From NCBI GenBank assembly GCA_015499995.1, contig JADNRV010000231.1:1-64000 (forward strand): a DNA stretch of 64,000 nt, read 5' to 3'. A program made the position numbers and the translations under genes. The stretch comes from Flammula alnicola (Eukaryota > Basidiomycota > Agaricomycetes > Agaricales > Strophariaceae). Below the pieces are notes generated by a model. It worked only from the letters and a program-made list of their open reading frames with translations. It was not told the DNA's origin and ran no database searches. Of this stretch, positions 33,156 through 46,099 are shown piece after piece. Position 1 is the first letter of the stretch, and every line of letters starts with the position of its first letter.

Positions 33156-34872
33156 GTGAGTCGGTTTTTTTTTGTGAGGTTTTTGTCTTTTTCGCTGCGA
33201 TTGCCGAGCGAGCGCTTTCTTTCTTTCGAGTTCTTTGAGGTTTTTCTTTGCATTTTGCATTTTCGAGCGCTTGGTTTGCTTGCCCATTCGCTCGCACAAC
33301 ACCCTTGACACACTGGCACTGGACACCCGCCTCGCATGTTTGCATTGTCAGCCATCCCTGCTTGGCCATCCCGTCTGTGTTTTCTCATGGATGTGTTCTC
33401 ATGGACTGCCTGGCCTGCGGAAGGCCAAGCGACCCACCCACATCTTCCGAGATGCCTGTTGGGCTTCGTCGGGCGATTTGGATCTGAATGTGCGCCGACA
33501 CGCTATCCCTTTTTGGTTTTGGGGTTCTGGCGTTGTTCGGTTCCTGGGCGTTTGTGGGCTTTTGGGTTGCGTTGGGCTTGATTGATTATTTTTCTTCATT
33601 TCTCTCTCCATTTTTTGTTTGTTTTTTCCCACCAAAAAAACGATCATCTTTCCTGTTCGTCCTCGTCATTTCGCCTTCTTCGGTATTGGGGTTGGCATCC
33701 TGTCAACCCTTTCCTTATCTTTATCTTCATCTTGGTTGTTCTTTCTTTTTTAATATCGTTGCCTTTCCTTATCAGGGCTTTCCCTTGTCCTGTCTTGTTT
33801 ATTTTCGTGCTGTCTGTCTGTCATCCTTTTCCATCCATATTCCCATCAGCGCCTGTCGATGCCTGGGATTGGGTGGGATTGGATACCATATCATATCGGA
33901 CGATACGCCAGCTCGCCTCGTATCTCCGTTTTTGTATTCGTCTTCTCTGTTCTCTGGCCTTCGGGTGTTGTCCAGGGTATTTTTGGTTTTTGGGCGGTGG
34001 TGTTCATGTCATTTCTGTTTCTGTCTGCCTCTCTTCTTTTTCTTCTTCATCTTCGCTGTCGTGACATGGCGTCGTTTGCTGCGGTCCTCCCGCGCCGTCG
34101 TGGCCTTTTCATTTTTGGTTTTTGGTCTTGACTTGATCTGGTTCCGTTCTTCCCATTCCGCGCTATTTTTGCTTCCGTCGTCGACTTCGATCACACGATC
34201 GTGTGATCGAGGTTGGGTCATCAGAGGTCTCTCTCTTGCAGTGCTTGGGGGCAAGGAGATCGAGAGGAGAGGATAGCGTTCCTGGGTTCTTTGCCTTGAG
34301 CTTTGGCGCGAGGTCGTTCCTTTCCTTTCCTCGTGTTTGAGATACAGGATGAGATGCAGGATGTCCAGGGGCAAGAGGAAGAGGGTGCGATTTGGATTGG
34401 GTTGGATTCGCGGAACGATCTGCCTCTTCTCTGGTTTTGCTTCTCTTTCGTGCTCGTGGGCTTCGTGCGGGGGTTGGTCCACGCGCGTTGGAAGCATATC
34501 CGGAAATGGAAGTCGGGTTCACCCCCGCGCAGCCTGCGCGCCTCTTCTTCGTCGGCGGCGTTACGTCAGCGTTGGAATGGACCTCGCTGCGTTGTGGTCC
34601 TCGAGGCGGAAGGCGCCAAGAAGCGCCTGTGATTTCTGGCAAATCTGCTGCTGGGTACAGGCGTGGTGGGCCGTGACTTCTTTTGCGTCCTGCGATGCGC
34701 TGGTTTTTTTACGTCTGTTGCGAGAAGCGGAGGGTTGCTTGCTTGCTTTGGGGTGTCGCTTTTCTTGTCTTTCGTCTTGCTTTTTTCATCTTTGCTTTGT
34801 GCCTTTGCCTTTTCTCTCTATCTTTTCAATTTTTCATTCTTTCTTGTTCTTCCACTTTTTCCTTTGCCCTCC
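33156..34872. other. Long T-rich interval before OPT gene
   Basis: About 1.7 kb, strongly pyrimidine-rich on the plus strand, with runs such as TTTCTTTTT. ORFs here are low-complexity leucine/phenylalanine readings and are not credible proteins. It may hold remaining 3' exons or 3' UTR of the disordered-protein gene and the OPT promoter and leader. Confidence 0.4.
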
Positions 34873-37800
34873 ATGGCGTCCTCCTCCAATTCTACTTCTC
34901 CTTCCTCAAAACACCCAATGGCTTTGACGCTGACGCGCTCTAATTCACTGTCTAGAATGGAATTCGACTTTGACGCAATCGAGGAAGAAGACAGTCCATT
35001 CCCTGAAGTCCGTGCGTCCGTGTCGAATATCGACGACCCGGATATGCCAGCGATGACCATCCGCATGTGGTTCGTTGGTCTGTTGCTCTGTATGACTAGC
35101 AGGTACGTTTCGCGCTTCGTTGCATGTTGTCAGATGCTCAAGCCAATTCACTGTCTCTAGTGCCCTCAACGTGTTCTTCAACTTCCGTTCTCCAGCACCG
35201 ACGATCGTGCCTCTCGCCCTCCTACTCATCTCGTATCCATTCGGAAAATTCCTCGCCTTCTCGCTTCCTATAACGACTTACCGCATCCCACTACCGTACC
35301 TCCCACGGGCAATCTTCCCGCTCCATCAGCCCTCGTTCGCCCCGTTCAGGCTCATCGTCAACCTCTTCTTACCCCTCACCTACCCCCGCGCGCTGGAATT
35401 CTCGCTGAACCCCGGACCGTGGAACATCAAAGAGCACGTCCTGGTCTTCATCATGGCGAACGTGGCCACCGGGAACCCGTACGCGCTCAACGCCATCGTC
35501 GTCTCGGAGAAGTTTTACGGGATAACGATGGGCTACTGGTTCTCGCTCGTCATTGTGCTGGCGACGCAGCTGACGGGCTTTGGGCTTGCGGGGCTGTGTC
35601 GGCGGTTTTTGGTCTGGCCGGCGAGCATGGTGTGGCCGCAGAATCTTGTCGCGTGCACGCTGTTGAACACGCTCCATGCAGAGGATGATGATGATGGGAT
35701 TGGGATGTATGGTGGGACTTATGAGCCTGGGAGTAAGGGTATGTCGAGGTATAAGTTTTTCATGATTACGACGATTGGGAGCTTGGTGTTTTTCTTCCTT
35801 CCTGGTATGTTCTTCTCCTCCTCCTGGGGTTTGGGCGTTTCTTTGTTTCTACTATCGTCGACGGTTGGGCTGGCTGACACTGGCGGCTTCATCTAACAGG
35901 ATACCTCTTCGAAGCTCTGTCGATCTTCTCCTTCATCTGCTGGGCCGCACCCAATAACGTGCCTGTGAACCAGCTCTTTGGTGTCCGCACGGGCTTGGGC
36001 ATGAGCGTGCTTACGTTTGACTGGACGCAGATCAGTTGGATTGGGAGTCCGTTGATGGGTGAGTTGATTCTCTCTGATTTTTTTTTCGGATTTTTGCCTT
36101 GTTGCTTTTTTGGGTGATGCTGGATGTTGGATGGGTGATGGAGGCACGGAGAGGCACAGATGGTGATGCCGGAATGAGATGAGCTAGCTGTATGCGCGGT
36201 ATACGCTTTCGGTGATGATGATGGAAGATGTCTTGATGATGGACGTACGAGTTTTCGTTATCCCTTCCTTCTATTTTATTCATTTTCCTCTTTGGTTTGT
36301 GCATGCGATGATTTGCTGACTTTCGCCGCTCTGTAGTGCCCTGGTGGGCTGAAGTCCATGTCTTCTTCGGATTCGTGTTGTTCTACTGGATCCTAACGCC
36401 CATTTTGTACTATACCAACGTACGTCTCTCTTGTATTCCTGCATTTACCCTCTGACATCGAACTTGTAATCCAGTCATGGGACCTCGCGTACTTCCCAAT
36501 CTCCGCCAACGAGCCATTCGACCGCTTCGGAAACTCATACGACGTCAAGCGCATCCTCCGGACAAACGACACCTTCGACGAGGCAGCATACTATGCGTAC
36601 TCGCCCCTCTTCCTCCCAGCGACCTACGCCGTCACATACCTGCTCGCCTTCGCACTCAGCACCTGCGTCATCGTTCATACCCTTCTATACCACGGCCGGA
36701 CGCTGCTCAATGGCATGAAGAAAATACGCGTCGAGGCGGATGATATCCACGCGAAGCTGATGAGGGGCTACCCCGAGGTGCCAGATTGGTGGTACATGAT
36801 CGCGTTCTGCGTCTTCTTCAGCTTGGCGATCGTCGCTATGGAGGTGTGGCATACGGACGTGCCGGTGTGGGCGCTGCTGTTGAGTGTCATGTTGCCGGTG
36901 GTTTATGTGTTGCCGTCTGGGTTCATCTATGCGATGACCGGTCAAGGTGTAAGTGCATCTTCTTTATCAGATTTTGTTTGTCTTGAGGATGGATATTGAT
37001 GAATCTGCAGATTACGCTGAATATCCTGGCGCAAATTATACCGGGCACGCTGCTTCCTGGCAAGCCGCTCGCGAACATGCTGTTCAAGGCTTACTCCGTG
37101 CAGACTTTGTCAGCTTCAACGGCCTTTGTGCAGGATCTAAAGCTCGGACATTATGTTAAGGTTCCACCACGAGCCACATTCTTGGGTGCGTTTTCTATGG
37201 TTATGTGAGGAATCGGAGCTCTGCTGACGTTGGTTATCATCTTATTGCAGTGCAAATGGTCGCCACGATACTGGCCGCGTTCATCCAAGTTGGCGTGAAA
37301 GAGTGGATCTTCTCGAATGTAAAGGATATATGCGAACCGACTCAGCGGTCGCAACTGACGTGTCCGCATAATCAAGTGTTCTTTACTGCGTCTGCCGTGT
37401 GGTACGTCTTTCGTCCATTGTTTCTGTTTGTCTTGCCCTCTTGCTGAATGTTCATCATCATTAGGGGTCTTATTGGTCCGACGAAGCAGTTCGGCACGGG
37501 GTCGATATACCACCCACATCTATACGCAATCGTCATCGGCGCCTTCCTTCCTCTGCCCTTCTTCTTCTATCAACGAAAATTCCCCAAGTCGTGGGTGCGC
37601 TACGTCAGCACGCCCGTCATCCTCAACGGCGTATCCTCCATCCCACCTGCTACGGGCATCAACTACTCGTCCTGGTTCGCGGTGGGCTTCGTGTTCCAGT
37701 ACCTTATCCGGAAGAAGAACTTTGCGTGGTGGAGCAAGTTCAATTATGTCCTGAGCTCGGCGCTGGATAGCGGGACCGTTATCTCGGTTATGCTTATTTT

Positions 37801-38072
37801 CTTTACGCTGCAGTTCCCGAATGGAGGCAGTATTCAGGTGAATTGGTGGGGGAATGAGGTGTTTCAAGGGAGTAAGTACCTTTTCTTCGTCACAGGCGAA
37901 CGAGCGTGTTTCCTTGGTTTGGTTCTGTGCTAATAATTGTTTACGTTTTCTCTTAGCTGCGGATTATACTCGGACGCAGTTCCTACCAATACCAACTGGC
38001 GGCGTCCCGTGGAAAGGCTTCCCACCAGCGACTGGAACTATCACTGCTGCGCCCACAGCCACTGGATTCTGA
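34873..38072 (+). CDS. OPT-family oligopeptide transporter
   Basis: The protein is a proton-coupled transporter of small peptides (OPT family, PT clade) in the plasma membrane. Nine exons (34873-35102, 35161-35804, 35900-36058, 36337-36419, 36475-36948, 37011-37185, 37251-37401, 37465-37871, 37957-38072) sum exactly to 812 codons plus stop. The N-terminal ~70 residues are an acidic cytosolic tail. About a dozen or more membrane segments follow, beginning MWFVGLLLCMTSSALNVFF. The two family signatures are present: the NPG motif (SLNPGPWNIKEHV) and the KIPPR-like motif (GHYVKVPPRA). The C-terminus ends in a short proline/threonine tail. Length fits fungal OPTs (about 750-900). The start ATG follows a C/T-rich leader. 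No lesions seen. Confidence 0.93.
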
Positions 38073-39205
38073 TGTCTTTACCCCTCGTCCTCTCCTTCGT
38101 CCTTCGTCTCGTCCTATCTGGTCTCTCCTTTATTCGCCCTGCCCTAGACCTGGCGGGTGTAACAGACTGCAATACTCAAAATTCAAATAAGGCGTGCCTT
38201 CGCCGTTGTAACATCTCTACTCGATCTTATTATATCCTAACGGCTCCAGCCATTTCGCAAACTGGCCTTGACACTCCTTCCTTCTCGTCGCCCCTTCTCT
38301 TATCTCCATCTCATCCGACCGACCCTCCTTCGCCTGCGCACATGGTGCATAATTTTTTTCGATTTGTCTGCAGGCCACACCTAGATTTGGCGTCTGACAT
38401 CCGACGGCGATGAACAGCGCCGTGGCGCTGTCTCTCCTCGACACTCTTCACCGCCAATGAGTTGTCACACAGCGAACGTAGCCGAAAGTCAACTATAGCC
38501 CCAAACCCCCAATGTCACGCCAATATAACCACCCAACCAATATAACCCCTGTGTCGCGCAACAAGTCAAGCCAGCTTCCTCGTTAGTTACCCCCCTCCGG
38601 CCTATATTCCCCTGTAACATGTCAACTAGGCCACCCATTTTGGATTATATTTGTTTCTGTCTCTCACTCGAACGAGGTTCCATTTCCATTTCCATATATC
38701 TTTTCTCTTGCTAGGTTTCGGTATCTTTGCCTTTCGATTATCATCAACTTCTCTCTATCTGTGTGTGTTCGGTTTGGTGATTTTACAACAGTAGATATAT
38801 CAGAATTCTTTATTTCCATTCGGGTTCTCCCTTTTCTATGAACGCTACCGCCAGGCTAAGTCTTCTACGTGATTGAATATTGAATGTTTAGTCTTATCTA
38901 CTACATAGCATTCCGACTAAGTGAATAAAATATTTCTCATCGTGCAATTAATGTGATGTCTTGGTGGATTCAGTTTCAAAACCTGGTTTTTGTTCAAAAC
39001 GCTTCGCTGTCTTTGATATCAGTGAAAGTATCTTTGTGTCTTGCTCTTTAGGGGAAACCGTCGTTATTTATTCCCCCCGGAAGACAACTGGCTTGGGATC
39101 CGGATCCGAGGAGGACATTGTGCGCAAAGATTCCCAAATTAGATTGTATTGCCCTGTTGACGACCGGATCGGGACCTACAGACGCCACTTGATGCTCACA
39201 CTGTA
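38073..39205. other. OPT 3' flank, no gene
   Basis: Likely 3' UTR followed by intergenic sequence. ORFs at 38961-39236 and others show no domain. Confidence 0.4.
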
Positions 39206-39381
39206 CAGTCGAACCCCTCATAATCCATACCTCTGATAACCCATAACGCCTCATATCCCATAGGTTTTAGCGGCTACCAAACCGACATTTACACCAAAAT
39301 TGACCTCTCATAACCCATAACCCCCATAACCCATAGCGTGGGCCGTCCACCGAGGGGTATGGGTTAAGAGAGGTTCGACTG
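39206..39381. mobile_element. 176-bp pogo/Tigger-like MITE
   Basis: The ends are CAGTCGAACCCC and GGTTCGACTG, with inverted similarity extending about 28 bp through ATAACCCATA motifs. TA dinucleotides flank it (39204-39205 and 39382-39383), as for Tc1/mariner-pogo elements. The interior repeats CATAACCCATA several times. Non-coding. Confidence 0.8.
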
Positions 39382-39383
39382 TA

Positions 39384-42328
39384 CTTACACAGGATGTAAA
39401 CTGAACGTTGAGCAACGTATGTAGTTATTGCTGCTCTATAAATATGAACCAAGTAGAGAACATTTGCCAACTTTTCATACACACATTCCCCTGCGGACGT
39501 AACGAGTCGATGAGGATCATTGTGCTCGACTCGTGGTCCGTCTGTTTTCGGTAATGTTGACGACTTACCATGGTAAGTTGATGGTAAGGGCTTGCAAGTT
39601 TTATATACTTCTCGTAACAACTTAAACTCAAGTACGGCAAAGTCCACACCGGTGGCGCACGGTGAGCAGAAAATATTTCGGCGGCCCGAATGTGCTTCCA
39701 ATTTTGCGATAAACAAGCAGTAAGACTCTTGTCGTTATCTGTGGTGTAGTAAGTAGCGTATTTTCAAGGGATCGAGTCCGGTTTTGAAATGTTTCGATTG
39801 TCATCTGTTTCACGGACATTGGAGTACTAGTCTACAACTTACTAGGTTCGCGTTTTGAGCGCTTCAGCGCCCATGTTGCTGAATCTACTTGGAGAAAATG
39901 TCTCCATGACAGACTGATCTTGGCCTAATATTTGACGTCGTGAGGGCGATCAAAGTGACCCAGCGAGGTTTCTAAGTCAACTGTGCAGCTCAATATCGAG
40001 AATTGCGCTTACCTTAATATTTCATCAACCAGAAGTGGAAGAAGCCTCCGTAAGAACGCTTGGCTCGATTTCTCCAATACTCTCATAATAATGCCAACCT
40101 TAGGACCTCATATTCATCCACAGTACAGGTTAAGTTTAAGAGTGTCTGAGCAACCTCATCGAAATTGGATCATCTCATCCCATAAACAGATGGATAATAC
40201 GTCCGAATCTCCTTAAACTTATATTAAATTTTAAAAAACATAGCCCGGTCCCGAAAAAATAGTCCAGTCTGGACTCAAATACACTGTAGTGCACCCATAC
40301 GTACCGCAAAGAATGGCGCACGCTGTTTTAGGATGAAAGGCTACTGGCAGTGGCCTGAGGGCCGAGCATGAGTTGAAGGAATTTAGAGATTTAAGACGTG
40401 TTCTATGACCACCATCCGCACGACTCCACGAGGTTTAGCGCCTTCGTGCGTTCTGGCAATGCTTGAATGTTTGAACTGTCAATTAGAAAGGACTCCCGAA
40501 ATTGCGTTTGACTGATGAAAGGCAATTTCCGATTCAAATCCACCTGAAATGATCTCAAGGGAGAGGTTGATCAGTCGTCAAGTGAATATTTCCAATATGT
40601 GAGGGAAAGGGGCGCAAGCGTCCAAATAAGTTGAATAGCGTCGCGGTCGCACCTGTTTCGAAACCATATTGACCAATGACAGTTGACTAAGGCCCGACCT
40701 TCGCTCACTGCGAGGACGAATCGCACGCCTTTTTCGATGTCCCGGTTCCCACCTGCTGCAAAACGTTCTTGGACCCTATAGAGCTGAAGACCAAATCCAT
40801 GTACTTTCTATCGGATAATTGTTTATCTTAAATGCGGCAGGGATTATACAGGCCCGTTGGCATCTGCGCAAGTGATAGCAAGGAGTTCGAGGGGTCAGGG
40901 CTCTTTTAGGTGGACCGATTACATCATAGTACGAATATGCCCCACCGCTTTTTTATATATTGCCCGCCAGAGGCGGTCTCTAGGGCACACGAAGGCCTTT
41001 TAATGCCAAGGGTGGCGTCCAAGGTGGTAGCCCTCGTGTTCTAACGCCTTCAATACGTTGTCTATCTCGAATTCAGGTTCACCCATCGTGGAACGAAGCA
41101 ATAAAAGCACGTCGACTCAACTCAAACCTGCTTTCGAGTTTTGTTCACGACAGCAGACCACCTCAACGACGATACCCTAACGAAACTTCATGCGATGATG
41201 GGCCATGAATTCAAAGTAAGTGGGGAAGATGATGAAGTTTGTTCGAAACGCTTACAATTGTCAAAGCTAGGGGAAACAGTTCGATTAACTGCGAAATTTG
41301 TTGACCATATAAAAGACGTTTTCGGTTTCATAACTGGACTAAACGAACCTTGGACAGTCATAGCGCTGACGTTCTCGACAGTAAGGTGTGGCATTTACAA
41401 GTAAAGCGATGCTGCTCATCATAATGTAGATCGTTCCTTCATATACGATACGAAATATTATGGGCACACGGTATGAATCCATAAAGGAGGAATACCTGGA
41501 ACCGTTAGTGCATTTTTAAAATTATCTATTGAACGGACTGACTCTGGTCTTTAGGGTGACCGCAAGCTAGGATAAGGCGGGGAGGCCTGCCCACATTCCA
41601 GCATGCTCTTCGCGAACGACGAGACACATACGATTCCCCAAACTTTATGCACCGCACATAAGAGGAGTGGCGTTCAGGAGTAATCATGTCGAGAGCTAGC
41701 GCGCCTTGGGCGTAAGAAGCACATGTTGCCACATGATGCTCAATCTCGTTCAATTTCGTGGTCTGTACATACGATATTAATTTAAACTAATTGGGACTAA
41801 GCATATCTTCTGACCTTTGATTTGAACGACGTGAAAAGAAAGAGGCGCCTGAAAACTTGGCGCTAAGTATTGCACGAGTTTTTGACCTGGTAAAAAGTGT
41901 CCTGTTGGAGAACGATTAGGAGCTGACTTGGCAATTGCAAAGCCGAAATGCCAGTCGGCCTCTATTGGCCTCCACTACACTTGGGATCTGGAAAGCCGAT
42001 TTGCATGTAATCGACTTCCGGGCGGTAACTTGAAGGAATCGAAGAGGTTCAAAAGTTCATGAGACCGTCCTCGGTCACCCATCCTGGATGCAACCGAAAT
42101 TGTGCGGGCCCAGCTTGGCGACGTAGCATTATTGGGCGTCGAGGTGAGGAGAGGGCTTCTAAGGGTCTGAAGGGGTCTGCCAGAGCAAAGCTGAAATATG
42201 ATCAACCATGAACGAAAGTAAGTCACTAAATTTAAAATTACCGACTGATATGTGATCACGTTTTTGATGCGTCGAAAACGCGTGGTTTCTTAAACCGTAA
42301 CGAACTTTCTTCGCCACCACCACCTCCA
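39384..42328. other. Gene-poor stretch upstream of LSM4
   Basis: About 2.9 kb with no supported gene. The ORF at 41141-41404 (87 residues, ending in a hydrophobic stretch) has a plausible splice-like end but no recognised domain and no continuing exon. The region just before 42329 should contain the LSM4 promoter. Confidence 0.4.
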
Positions 42329-43073
42329 ATGGTACGTATGTTGGGTTCTATAAGATTCGGTATTGACTTCAGTACTTTCAGCTACCTCTATCTCTTCTTA
42401 CTGCCGCCCAGAACAAACCCATGGTACGTAACCTAACGACCATATCAGAGAGACAATGCACGAGACTGACTGGTCAGTTTTTCTCTCGCCTAGCTTGTTG
42501 AACTCAAGAATGGAGAAACACTCAATGGACATCTGGTCAATTGCGACAACTTTATGAATATTACACTACGGGAGGTGTATCAGACAAATCCGGATGGTGA
42601 CCGATTCTGGAAGTTGAAGGAATGCTATATCCGAGGGAGCACAGTACGTTTAATCCCAATTCTTATTCTTTCTAAAAGGACCTGGAACTTCGTCGCTGTC
42701 ATCGTTTCTATGTTCATTGCAATCCACCCTCCAACTCATGCCTCGCCACGGAACAGCACCTTACGCTTATGTTTCTCTAGATCAAGTACTTACGAGTGCC
42801 AGATACACTGCTGGACGTTGTCAAGGAAGAGCAGAACAGGGCACGCGATGTAGGAAGGAGTTCGCGAGGAGCACACGTCGGCGGTGGGTTGTCATATCCT
42901 CTCCTAATGAATGAAGTGCTTATCGAACCGTGCATGACAGGTCGCGGAGCTCCCAGAGGTAAGTCATTAACCTAGGCTGCCATTCTTGCTTGTTGTTGAT
43001 GAAATCTTCTCTAGCTCGTGGTGGACGAGGCGGCCCTATGCGAGGTGGAAGGGGTCGCGGACGAGGGGCGTGA
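42329..43073 (+). CDS. LSM4: LSm4, U6 snRNA-associated Sm-like protein
   Basis: LSm4 is a subunit of the LSm2-8 ring on U6 snRNA (nuclear splicing) and the LSm1-7 ring (cytosolic mRNA decay). Six exons (42329-42331, 42382-42423, 42494-42643, 42781-42883, 42941-42958, 43015-43073) give 124 residues. The Sm fold is clear: Sm1 at [22 protein letters not shown] and Sm2 at [14 protein letters not shown], with the LSm4-typical [15 protein letters not shown] start. The C-terminus is an RGG-rich tail ([17 protein letters not shown]), as in other LSm4 proteins. The first coding exon is just the ATG and one exon is only 18 bp. Length matches the family. Confidence 0.93.
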
Positions 43074-43870
43074 TGCGGTCCTCGACGGTTCCTCTTGCTG
43101 TTGTTCTTTGCTTTTACACACGGTGCTATTCGCCGCCTTGCTGAGGTTAATCATAACGCTAAGTACTATATCCAGTTGTATAAAAGATTCATCACGAACA
43201 GGACTTCTTGTACTTAGAGCGTTGCTCTTGTTTTGTCTCTTAATATGGTTCTGCCAACCCACTGCACCATGAATGCCAGGGTCTGCTTTACATATACCAA
43301 CTTCGTCTCCGATCAGTTGTCTATCGTCCAGCCAATCCTCAACGCCTCAGGAGCTGTCAGTTTCGACCCATGTCAATATCCTGATTTTTCGACATCCTAG
43401 CCCTGGGTTCCGTTTCTCATGTTTGCACCCGACCTTTCATGACGGCGTCTCTCGAGTGTCACCGAAGCCGAAGTTTATTAGTTCGCTGGCATCGAACTGG
43501 ATCCAAGCCCGGGGCTTTCCTTCCATGTACTTCCTTCCTGAATGTTTCGAACTTGCGCATAATGCATATGTATAGATCATCGTAGCCTTCCTTCAAGATA
43601 TCAAAAGCACAGCACACTGTAGCCCAACTTCTTCGACGGCAATTCTGGCATTAGTCAACTTCCATCGCTCAGGCAGAATTGCTTCTTCTCTTCTGGACAG
43701 ACACGTGTAAAGCGGGGATCTTTCCAATCGCAGTGATAACATGGACACGAGGAAGCCACGAGGAAGAGCGACAGGCTAAATCCCATCGGTATTATGATCT
43801 GATGAGCAGCAACTCCTTAAAATCAGCTCTGCTCCTGTTACCTTGATCCCAAAACCGCTCTCCACCCACA
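43074..43870. other. LSM4 3' flank and BTB-A upstream region
   Basis: No supported gene. The ORF at 43273-43575 has no domain. Presumably it holds the LSM4 3' UTR and the BTB-A promoter. Confidence 0.4.
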
Positions 43871-44867
43871 ATGTCTGAAACATCTTTCGATGACGTTCTT
43901 CCCACTCCTAGTACTAGTCAAACCGTCGATACAGTGCCAGTGGTGCCCAAAGAAATCGATCCGGACTTTTATTTCGAGAGTATCTTCGTGGTCTTCCAGG
44001 TATGTATATCGCCTAGAGATACCTGTCGGTGATATTGCTGACCGCAGCAAACTTTTTTCAGGTCGAAAATTGCCTATTTAGGGTCCCTACCCACCTGTTC
44101 GTCAAGGAATCGCAAGTCTTTGCAGGGATGTTCAGGCTTCCCCAGCCAGACGGACCTAATGTCGAAGGATCGTCGTCGGCCAACCCTATCATCATGCCGA
44201 GCGACATCCGACGCGAAGATTTTCGCAACTTAATGAAAGCGTTATACCCTCTGTGAGTTTTATAAGGACAATGCAATTTTTTTCCCATTTATAACGTGGT
44301 ATCTTTTTCAGCTCTGTCTCGCGTGAACTGTCTCTCTCAAAGGCGCAGTGGGTCTCTATCTTGAAGCTTTCCACAATGTGGTACTTCCTAAATTTGAGGA
44401 AGATGGCGATATTTGAGTTAGAGCGTTCGTCTGAACTCACGAGCATGGACAAGATCATTCTGGGAAGGAAGTTCTCTGTATCCTCTTGGGTCGTAGCCGG
44501 ATTTTCAGGGATAATCAGAAGGACAAAAACCATTACCGACGACGAGGCTATCGACATGGATTTCATTACGACCGTCAATTTGTTCAGAATCCGCGAGCTC
44601 AGACTTGTGAATGCTCTGGCTGTGGCATCAGTTGTGCCGAAAATCGAAGAAGCCTTCATAGATGAACTTGGGTTGATCCGCGCGGAAGAAGACGGTTTTA
44701 AGTTCCCTGACACAGATATTGCGCCGCCACTTTCCGTTCCTGTGGATCTGAAGGTTGACGAGTCGAAGGAAGTCTTGGGGTGGAAGCCGGAGATGGACAA
44801 AGAGGACGAGGACGCAGCTCCTGCTTCATATTCTACGACTAAAAAAACAAAGAAGAAGGTCCGTTAG
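43871..44867 (+). CDS. BTB/POZ domain protein (BTB-A)
   Basis: Three exons (43871-43999, 44062-44252, 44312-44867) join in frame to about 291 residues. After ~30 variable residues comes DPDFYFESIFVVFQ, then the BTB core VENCLFRVPTHLFVKESQVF and REDFRNLMKALYPL, then a helical C-terminal half and an acidic/lysine-rich tail. BTB proteins usually dimerise and can link substrates to Cullin-3 ligases; the partner here is unknown. The two introns lie at the same places as in BTB-B, BTB-C and the long BTB protein at 59-62 kb. A broken copy of its 3' end is at 13.3-13.7 kb. The frame is intact. Confidence 0.8.
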
Positions 44868-45246
44868 TAGGGCATGTAGCGTTTGATTGTGGCCAGGCGT
44901 GCGTTTAATGGTCTACCGTGATGATGGCTGTTGAGCGGGTGCTTGTATTATTGATTGGCCGGAACTCGGACCCCACACATCTTGTGTTTGCATTTTAGTG
45001 ATCATGCATCAGTACTCAGCACTCAGTGCTTAGACATGTTCTTCGGCTGCCGGGGGGAAACGTCAACCGGCCCCTTTGTAGCAGTTCGGCTGTCAATTCA
45101 TTCGGCTGTTTTCAGTTTGTTGTCGGACACGCAAACTGTGGTGTAAGCTACAGACAGTCCTCTACCTTTACCACCATCGTCAATCTCCCTTCAGCTTTCG
45201 AGAAACGCACTACATTATCCTCAATATCCCATCTCAGCAATTTCAA
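44868..45246. other. Spacer between BTB-A and BTB-B
   Basis: A 379-bp spacer with BTB-A 3' UTR and BTB-B promoter. It is paralogous, inverted, to 12.94-13.34 kb. No ORF of note. Confidence 0.5.
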
Positions 45247-46099
45247 ATGGCCGGTGCGCTTACAAGAGATGATGTATACTTCTTTGAAAACATAGTCTTC
45301 AAAGTAAGTTTCTATCTTTGTCCGTCTTCTAAGTAGCCTCTCAATCATAACTCATATTTAGGTGGGCACTTGCCTCTTCAAAGTCCCTAGGTACCAGTTC
45401 GAACACAATTCTGAAATATTCCAATCCGCGTTCTCGCTCCCGCCGAGGGAACAACCTGAAGGTTTGGACGACAAAACACCCTTTGAAATAGAAGGAGTGC
45501 TGGAGGTCGACTTCAGGAATTTTTTGACTGCCTTATATCCTTTGTGAGTTGTGCTTATTTTTGATAAATAAGCTAAGAACGAGCTCATCTGAATCCTGGG
45601 TTATCTCAGAAATAGGAATTCGACCCTTTCTAAAGAACAATGGATCTCCACCCTGAAGCTGTCGAACATGTGGGGTTTTTGTGCCCTCCGCCACGAAGCC
45701 ATCACCTCTTTGCTTTCGACTGATATGAAGCCTGCAGAGAAAATCCAATTTGGTAAGATGTATAGCGTCGGGGCGTTCTTCCGTCAAGGATGCATAGAGT
45801 TTATTCAGCAACCAAACCTGATCTCAGAGGCAGACGCTCATGAAATTGGATATGAAGTCGCATTTCACTTGGGAACTATACGAGAGATGAAGATGAGCAA
45901 TTCGGTCTACCTTCACACCATGGAAAAAGCTTTGCAGAAAGTTCTCCAGGAGATTGATCAAGCAGACAAGCAATTTGGTCCTCAGGTGCATCTCCCAGAC
46001 AATCAACAGCCATTATGTGGTCCCACAAGTGTGAGCTATAGCAATGGGGGAGGTTTCGGGAGTTTTTCGGGTGCGAAGACTAAAAGGGTTGTTTTTTAA
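45247..46099 (+). CDS. BTB/POZ domain protein (BTB-B)
   Basis: Three exons (45247-45303, 45362-45543, 45610-46099) join in frame. MAGALTRDDVYFFENIVFK is followed by VGTCLFKVPRYQFEHNSEIF and a BTB fold ending FRNFLTALYP, then NRNSTLSKEQWISTLKLSNMW and a C-terminal helical region (about residues 85-240). It is nearly identical to the minus-strand gene at 12078-12943 apart from a short indel in the acidic loop, several substitutions and a different C-terminus. Both keep open frames. Its neighbours are BTB-A upstream and an F-box pseudogene downstream. Confidence 0.8.

Noticed and set aside
33488..34276. 262-residue leucine/phenylalanine-rich ORF
   Set aside because: Arises from a T-rich stretch; overlapping frames are equally open and no membrane-protein family fits.
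41141..41404. 87-residue ORF as the N-terminus of an NLR-like protein
   Set aside because: The helical, hydrophobic end was suggestive, but no NACHT or repeat domain follows and no exon continues it.
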